Origin: Chloroflexota bacterium
GTDB lineage: Bacteria > Chloroflexota > Limnocylindria > Limnocylindrales > CSP1-4
Direction of reading: 5' to 3'
NCBI GenBank assembly: GCA_003156975.1
Contig: PMIE01000063.1
Location: forward strand, 33,638-69,939
Length of the DNA: 36,302 nucleotides
The position numbers were made by a program, and so were the translations under genes. The notes beneath the pieces are model-generated. The model saw only the letters and a program-made list of their open reading frames with translations, did no database searches and was not told the DNA's origin. Each line of letters opens with the position of its first letter. The first letter of the stretch is position 1. Of this stretch, positions 31,041 through 36,302 are shown in pieces.

Positions 31041-32203
31041 GCGACGAGGTCGACGTGAAGGGGCGTGGTTCCTCGACGAGCCCCTCGTTTCCGGCGACAG
31101 GGCCCGGGCCGCTGCCGGCGTCCGGAGCGGCCGCCGCGTCCGAGGCGCCGCTGCTCTCCGTCCGCGACCTGCGGATGTGGTTCCCGATCACCTCGGGGAT
31201 CATCCTGGAGCGGCACGTCGGAGATGTCCGGGCCGTCGATGGCGTTTCGTTCGACATCTTGCGCGGCGAGACGCTGGGGCTGGTGGGGGAGTCCGGGTGC
31301 GGCAAGTCGACCACCGGCAGGGCCATCTTGCGCCTCTATCGCCCTACCGGCGGATCGGTGATATTCGATGGCGTCGAGATGACCCGACTCGAAGACCAGT
31401 CGCTGCGCCGGATGCGACGGCGGATGCAGATGATCTTCCAGGATCCGTACGCCAGCCTGGACCCTCGCATGACCGTCGGCGGGATCGTCGGCGAGCCTCT
31501 TGCGATACACGGGATCGGGAGCAACCGCGAACGGCGCGAGCGAGTGGCAGAACTCCTTGACGTGGTGGGGCTGAACCCCAACTTCCTGAACCGCTATCCC
31601 CACGAATTCAGCGGCGGACAGCGGCAACGAATCGGCGTGGCCCGCGCCCTGGCAGTCAACCCGGAGCTGATCGTTGCCGACGAACCGGTCAGCGCCCTCG
31701 ACGTCTCGATCCAGGCTCAGATCATCAACCTGCTCGAGAAGCTGCAGGACGAATTCCATCTGACCTACTTGTTCATCGCCCACGATCTCTCGGTCGTGCG
31801 GCACGTGAGCGATTGGATCGCGGTCATGTACCTCGGCGGGATCGTCGAACTGGTCCGGTCACGCGAGCTGTACGAGCGGCCTCTGCATCCCTACTCGGTG
31901 GCGCTGCTCTCGGCGGTGCCGATCCCCGACCCGGTGGTGGAAAGTCGTCGCCGCCGCATCATCCTCACCGGAGATGTGCCGAGCCCGGCCGATCCGCCTT
32001 CGGGTTGCCGCTTCCACACCCGTTGCTGGTTGCGCTCCCAGCTCGGTAGCCCCGACCGCTGCGTGGCCGAGAGGCCCGGTCTCCGGGCCCTGGATGGAAG
32101 CCATCAGGTCGCCTGCCACTTCGCGGAGGATGTCGACGGGTCTGCCGAGCAGGTCCAGGTCACGGGTCATCCAGCCGGCTTGAGGAGGACGACCGAGTCG
32201 TAG
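31037..32203 (+). CDS. ABC transporter ATP-binding protein, DppF/OppF type
   Basis: ATGA overlap. [64 protein letters not shown]. No TM extension, unlike the copy at 19470. Confidence 0.96.
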   Translation: MSDEVDVKGRGSSTSPSFPATGPGPLPASGAAAASEAPLLSVRDLRMWFPITSGIILERHVGDVRAVDGVSFDILRGETLGLVGESGCGKSTTGRAILRLYRPTGGSVIFDGVEMTRLEDQSLRRMRRRMQMIFQDPYASLDPRMTVGGIVGEPLAIHGIGSNRERRERVAELLDVVGLNPNFLNRYPHEFSGGQRQRIGVARALAVNPELIVADEPVSALDVSIQAQIINLLEKLQDEFHLTYLFIAHDLSVVRHVSDWIAVMYLGGIVELVRSRELYERPLHPYSVALLSAVPIPDPVVESRRRRIILTGDVPSPADPPSGCRFHTRCWLRSQLGSPDRCVAERPGLRALDGSHQVACHFAEDVDGSAEQVQVTGHPAGLRRTTES

Positions 32204-32210
32204 CCGCCGG

Positions 32211-33284
32211 TCAGGCGCGACCTCGGGTTCTGGCTGCCAGGTGTCTCAGGGCGACCGAAGGCGAGCCCACCTCGACCGAACGGAGTCTCCGCATTCCGAC
32301 GGCAAACACCACCACCCACACCACGAAGAGCGGCAATACCGAGTAGTTGGAAAGATCGGACACGGGCACGATCCAGGCGACGGCGATCATGGTGAAGGCG
32401 ACCAGATCCGTCCGGACGAATACGGCGCCCAGGCCGAGCGCTCCGGCGATGACCAGCGCTGCCAGCTTCGCCATGGAAACGCCGAGTGCCGGTTGGAGCA
32501 CACACGACACGGAGGGTCCGTAGCTGCACATCGGCTGAGCGTTGCCCAGAGCCCGCAGGAAGTCGAACCATGAGGTCGGGCCGACGAACGGCAAAGTGAC
32601 CAGGAGCCAGCCGGCGGCGATCAACGCGGCAGTCAGGACGGAACGGAGGAACCGCGACGGCGTGGTCCAGCAGACCAGGATCGCCGGGAAGATCTTGGCG
32701 ACGCCGATGATGGCGACGGCGACTGCCGGCGTCCGCTCTCGGCCCACCGCCCACGACCAGGCCAGGGCCCCACATAGGCCGATTGTCACGTTGCCAGCAG
32801 TCAGGCCGTTCAGGAAGCCGATCCACATCACAACCGGCAGCAGCGCCACCCCGAGATACTGAGCGGCATCGTTTCCGAGTTCGCGCCGCAGGATGGCGTA
32901 CACGCCGGAAACCATGAGGGCGACATTGAGAACGAGCCAGGCGACGAGCCCGATCGGCTGGTTCAGGAACGGCGAGAAGAGCGGGAGCGAGGCCGGCGGG
33001 TAGACGTAACCCGTTGTGGTGATGTCCGGCAGGTAATACGGCCCGGAGAGCTGGCGGGCGTCGTAGATGGCGCTGCCGTGGAGGAGTCGCTGGAAGGCGT
33101 CGGAGTAGGTCGCCCAATCCACCCAGGGCAGCGAGTGGGTCTCGTTGGCCATCACGGCCAGCCCGACCGCAGCGGCCAGGGCGATCACTGTCACGCTCAG
33201 TGAGATTCCGATCAGCAGGCGGCGACGCCATCCCTTTGCCCGGGTCGCCGGAGCACGTCCCTCTTCGCTCGACTCTGTCGTCAC
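32211..33284 (-). CDS. polytopic membrane protein, GT87/DUF2029-like glycosyltransferase
   Basis: VDWATYSDAFQRLLHGSAIYDARQLSGPYY...YVYPPASLPLFSPF, GFLNGLTAGNVTIGLCGALAWSW, GVAKIFPAILV; many hydrophobic helices. Confidence 0.75.
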   Translation of the reverse strand: MTTESSEEGRAPATRAKGWRRRLLIGISLSVTVIALAAAVGLAVMANETHSLPWVDWATYSDAFQRLLHGSAIYDARQLSGPYYLPDITTTGYVYPPASLPLFSPFLNQPIGLVAWLVLNVALMVSGVYAILRRELGNDAAQYLGVALLPVVMWIGFLNGLTAGNVTIGLCGALAWSWAVGRERTPAVAVAIIGVAKIFPAILVCWTTPSRFLRSVLTAALIAAGWLLVTLPFVGPTSWFDFLRALGNAQPMCSYGPSVSCVLQPALGVSMAKLAALVIAGALGLGAVFVRTDLVAFTMIAVAWIVPVSDLSNYSVLPLFVVWVVVFAVGMRRLRSVEVGSPSVALRHLAARTRGRA

Positions 33285-33359
33285 CCGCTGTCCTCTGCGC
33301 TTCGAAACCAGTCGGCTGGTCGCGACACAGCCTATCGCAGGGTGTGGGCCGTGTGGATG

Positions 33360-33400
33360 GCCGGGGCGCCGCGCATGGGGGAGAGGCTCGGCGCCCCGGC
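33360..33400 (-). terminator. 12-bp GC-rich hairpin just downstream of ssb (candidate terminator without T tract)
   Basis: GCCGGGGCGCCG (33360-33371), 17-nt loop, CGGCGCCCCGGC (33389-33400). Confidence 0.45.
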
Positions 33401-33410
33401 GGAGGGAGTT

Positions 33411-33905
33411 CTACGCGAGGACGAGCACCTGCTCGTCGTCGGTGGAGGGTTCCTCGATCGGCTCGTCGGACGCGCCGTCCGCCATCGTCATGACGCCCAC
33501 CTCGGCGGCTTCGTTCGGCGAGATGCCCGTGCTTTCCGTGGCGGCGTCACCTTCGGCCTGAGCAGCAAGGGAGTCGGCCTCGTAGTCGCGCTTACGGCGA
33601 CCCGACAGCATCTCCACCGACGTGGCCACAACCTCTGTCTTCCAGTGGCGTGCACCGCGGTCGTCATCCCACTGCCGGGTCTGCAGCCGGCCTTCGATGG
33701 CGACTTGCTGGCCCTTGCCCAGATACTGGCCACAGACCTGGGCAAGCCGGTCCCACACCACGACGTTGTGGTATTCGGCCCGCTCTTTGCCGTTGCCGCG
33801 GTACTCGTTGGTGGCCACCGCGAAGGTGGCGACACTGGATCCGCTGGCGAGTGACCGGATCTCCGGATCGCGGGTCAGTCGGCCAGTAAGGAGGACCTTG
33901 TTCAC
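33411..33905 (-). CDS. ssb: single-stranded DNA-binding protein
   Basis: MNKVLLTGRLTRDPEIRSLASGSSVATFAVATNEYRGN...EYHNVVVWDRLAQVCGQYLGKGQQVAIEGRLQTRQWDDDRGARHWKTEVVA: OB-fold SSB. Confidence 0.95.
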   Translation of the reverse strand: MNKVLLTGRLTRDPEIRSLASGSSVATFAVATNEYRGNGKERAEYHNVVVWDRLAQVCGQYLGKGQQVAIEGRLQTRQWDDDRGARHWKTEVVATSVEMLSGRRKRDYEADSLAAQAEGDAATESTGISPNEAAEVGVMTMADGASDEPIEEPSTDDEQVLVLA

Positions 33906-34201
33906 GGTCCCAATCTCCTCTTCCGGCGCCGCTCATCTGCGACGCCCTGCATGACGGCGGGTGGCAGAACCGTAGCGGGGGTCGCTCTACCGCCGCTCAT
34001 CTACGGCTTATCTGGTCTCGACCACCCGCGTCGCCGACTTCCACGCGCAACGCGGCGGCCCCAGACGCCGGGCCGCAGCTGGTCGCGGGCGCGTCGGCGC
34101 TATGCTGACGTCGACGGCAGCGAGCCGTGCGATCGTCGGTGCCCCGGGCCGAGGTCGCGTCCCGGCCAAGTTCTCTCCGAACTCGCAAGGGAGTAGCGCA
34201 C

Positions 34202-34990
34202 ATGAGGCAACCCATCAAGGCTCGGCTCGCGAATCGGGCGCCGCTGGATATGACAACGCTCGATGAACGAACCCTGATGGGTTGCATCGACCACTCGCTG
34301 CTGCGACCGGAACTGACCCGGGCCGACGTCGAGGCCGGCTGCGATCTCGCGATCGAATGGGAAACCGCCACGGTCTGCTGCCGCCCGGCCGACTTGCCGC
34401 TGGTCGTCAATCGACTGCGGCGCTCGGTCGTTGGGCCGACGACAGTCATCGGCTTTCCGCACGGCGCCAACATGTCGCAGATCAAGGAGCGTGAGGCGAT
34501 CGTCGCGGTCGATCAGGGCGCGGTTGAACTGGACGTCGTGATCAACATCGGCGCTTTACGTGGCGGCGACCTCGGCTACGTCCGGGACGAGTTGGCCGGC
34601 CTCATCTACGCCGTCGCGCCGACGCCCGTGAAGGTGATCCTCGAAACCGCATATCTGACCCCGGAGCAGGTCGAGGCCGGTTGTCGCGTGGCCGTGGAGG
34701 CGCGTGCGGCATTCGTCAAGAACGGGACCGGCTACTCGCCGCGCGGCGCCGAACTTGGGGAGATCGCCCTGATGCGGCGGGTGGTGGGGGATCGTGTGGG
34801 GGTCAAGGCCGCGGGCGGCGTTCGCACCCTCGATGCGCTGCTGGCGATGCTCGCCGCCGGGGCCTGCCGGGTAGGCGCGACGGCCACGGCGGCAATTGGG
34901 ACGGAGTGGCGGGAGCGAGGCCCCGAGGCTGTGGAGGCGGCGATGGCGTCGGCACCGGTGGCCACGAGTGCTGCTCCAACGACTGAGTAG
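34202..34990 (+). CDS. deoC: deoxyribose-phosphate aldolase
   Basis: LMGCIDHSLLRPELTRADVEAGCDLAIEW, VIGFPHGANMSQIKEREA, VKVILETAYLTPEQVEAG, FVKNGTGYSPRGA, GVKAAGGVRTLDALLAMLAAGACRVGAT. AAGGGA RBS. Confidence 0.94.
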   Translation: MRQPIKARLANRAPLDMTTLDERTLMGCIDHSLLRPELTRADVEAGCDLAIEWETATVCCRPADLPLVVNRLRRSVVGPTTVIGFPHGANMSQIKEREAIVAVDQGAVELDVVINIGALRGGDLGYVRDELAGLIYAVAPTPVKVILETAYLTPEQVEAGCRVAVEARAAFVKNGTGYSPRGAELGEIALMRRVVGDRVGVKAAGGVRTLDALLAMLAAGACRVGATATAAIGTEWRERGPEAVEAAMASAPVATSAAPTTE

Positions 34991-35061
34991 AACACGCGTC
35001 GTGGTACATACGGCGCCGGGATCGCCGGCCGGGCTCCCTTCGGGCCGCCCCTCGCTCCTGC

Positions 35062-35067
35062 TATACT
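35062..35067 (+). promoter_or_regulatory. candidate -10 box TATACT upstream of the purA leader
   Basis: TATACT matches consensus at 5/6; no good -35 at standard spacing. Confidence 0.35.
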
Positions 35068-35154
35068 TTCGATCGCCCAAGGCCCTCCGCCGCGGGTTCC
35101 AGAGACAACAATGCCAAGGAGGCCACGTTGCCCCAGGAAGGCGTGCAGTTCGCC

Positions 35155-35292
35155 CCGTGAGACGGACCACCACCTTCGCTCCGAGAGGAGCCGCGGCTCC
35201 GACGGAGGGGCAGTCTACCCAGGTCCCCGGCCAGCCGGCCGAGGGCTTTTTAGTTTCCCGGGGTCCCTGCGTGGGCGACCGCTCGGGCGAGA
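35155..35292 (+). promoter_or_regulatory. candidate structured purA 5' leader with serial hairpins and alternative pairings
   Basis: CCGT-GAG-ACGG (35155-35165), GCTCC-GAGA-GGAGC (35178-35191), CTCC-GAC-GGAG (35197-35207), CAGGTCCCCGG paired with CCGGGGTCCCTG, and GAGGGCTTTTTAG between them. Confidence 0.4.
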
Positions 35293-35303
35293 GGGAGAGC
35301 TAG

Positions 35304-36302
35304 ATGCCCGCCACAGTTATCGTCGGCCTGCAGTGGGGCGACGAAGGCAAGGGCAAGACGACAGACGCGCTTGCCGAGCACGTCACGGCCGTCGTCCGAT
35401 ATCAGGGCGGCGACAACGCTGGCCACACGATCATGCTCGGCGAGGAGGTCTTCAAGCTCCACCTCGTCCCGTCGGGCGTGCTGTACCCGCACATCGCACC
35501 GATCATCGGAAACGGCGTGGTGGTCAATCCCGCCACGCTCATCTCCGAGCTGGACATGCTCGCGAGCCGCGGCATCGAGGTTGACCGGGTCCGCGTCAGC
35601 AAGCACGCCCACGTGATCATGCCGTACCACATCGCCCTGGACGGGGCGATGGAAGCGCGCCTGGCAAAGGCCGCGGTCGGCACGACGCGTCGCGGCATCG
35701 GGCCGGCCTATGCGGATCGCGCCTGGCGGATCGGCATCCGAATGGAAGACCTGCTCGACGGCCCGGCGCTGCGAAGCAAGCTCGCCCGGATCCTTCCCGA
35801 GAAGAACGCGACCCTGCAGCGCCAGCACCGCGTCGAAGGCTTCGACCTCGACGAGCTGGTCGCGCTGGCGACTGAGTGGGGAACTCGGCTCAAGCCGCAT
35901 CTTGCCGACACGACGCAACTCGTCCAGGAGATGCTGGCCCGCGGCGACCATCTGCTGTTCGAGGGCGCGCAGGGAACGCTGCTCGACCTGGACCACGGCA
36001 GCTACCCGTTCGTGACCTCGTCAAACCCGATCGCCGGCGGCGCCTGCACGGGCGGCGGCATCGGCCCGCTCCAGGTCGACGAAGTGCTCGGAGTCATGAA
36101 GGCCTACGCCACGCGCGTCGGAGCGGGGCCATTCCCGACGGAACTCGAGGACGAGATCGGCGAGGGGATCATCGATCGCGGCCGGGAGTTCGGGACCACC
36201 ACCGGGCGCCGGCGCCGGGTGGGCTGGTTCGACGCCGTGCCGCTACGGTATGCCGTTGCGGTCAACAGCGTCAGCTCCATCATGCTCAACAAGATCGACA
36301 TC
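35304..36302 (+). CDS. purA: adenylosuccinate synthetase (5' part, truncated by window end)
   Basis: Open through the end (333 codons). MPATVIVGLQWGDEGKGKTTDALAEHVTAVVRYQGGDNAGHTI, GTTRRGIGPAYADRA, LLFEGAQGTLLDLDHGSYPFVTSSNP, GPFPTEL, TTGRRRRVGWFDAV. Not in the ORF track because it has no in-window stop. Confidence 0.97.
   Translation, partial: MPATVIVGLQWGDEGKGKTTDALAEHVTAVVRYQGGDNAGHTIMLGEEVFKLHLVPSGVLYPHIAPIIGNGVVVNPATLISELDMLASRGIEVDRVRVSKHAHVIMPYHIALDGAMEARLAKAAVGTTRRGIGPAYADRAWRIGIRMEDLLDGPALRSKLARILPEKNATLQRQHRVEGFDLDELVALATEWGTRLKPHLADTTQLVQEMLARGDHLLFEGAQGTLLDLDHGSYPFVTSSNPIAGGACTGGGIGPLQVDEVLGVMKAYATRVGAGPFPTELEDEIGEGIIDRGREFGTTTGRRRRVGWFDAVPLRYAVAVNSVSSIMLNKIDI

Noticed and set aside
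35155-35303. ZTP (pfl) riboswitch in the purA leader
   Set aside because: Only a loose resemblance at GGGCGACCGCTCGGGCGA; the conserved 5' part is not present in order. Kept as an unclassified leader pending an Rfam search.

Overview
High-GC bacterial chromosomal window. The taxon is not determinable here; the style is compatible with Chloroflexota or Actinobacteria. Nearly all genes are on the + strand and no mobile elements, CRISPR arrays, tRNAs or rRNAs were recognised. Order: 3' end of a phenylacetate-CoA ligase-like gene, tandem-ACT protein, aldo/keto reductase, aconitase (-), Rossmann/DUF2520-type protein, NUDIX hydrolase, glycine cleavage genes gcvT-gcvH-gcvPA-gcvPB, a first Opp/Dpp-type ABC transporter locus (three substrate-binding lipoproteins, two permeases, two ATPases), a split glutamine-dependent NAD synthetase (separate nitrilase-like and synthetase ORFs), rsmI, a second complete Opp/Dpp operon, GT87-like membrane protein (-), ssb (-), deoC and the 5' part of purA (runs off the window and is absent from the ORF track). 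The most unusual signals are: (i) an OppF-type ATPase with an in-frame ~190 aa N-terminal multi-TM domain, preceded by a 46-codon ORF overlapped with both neighbours (TGATG and ATGA); (ii) long near-perfect 16-bp hairpins at the same place, between binding-protein and permease genes, in both transporter operons, sharing the 11-mer AATTGCGGCGC; (iii) matching TTGACA-N17-CATAGT promoters before the two tandem binding-protein genes; (iv) a ~200-nt structured purA leader with attenuator-like alternative pairings; (v) an SSB without the usual terminal -PF tip.
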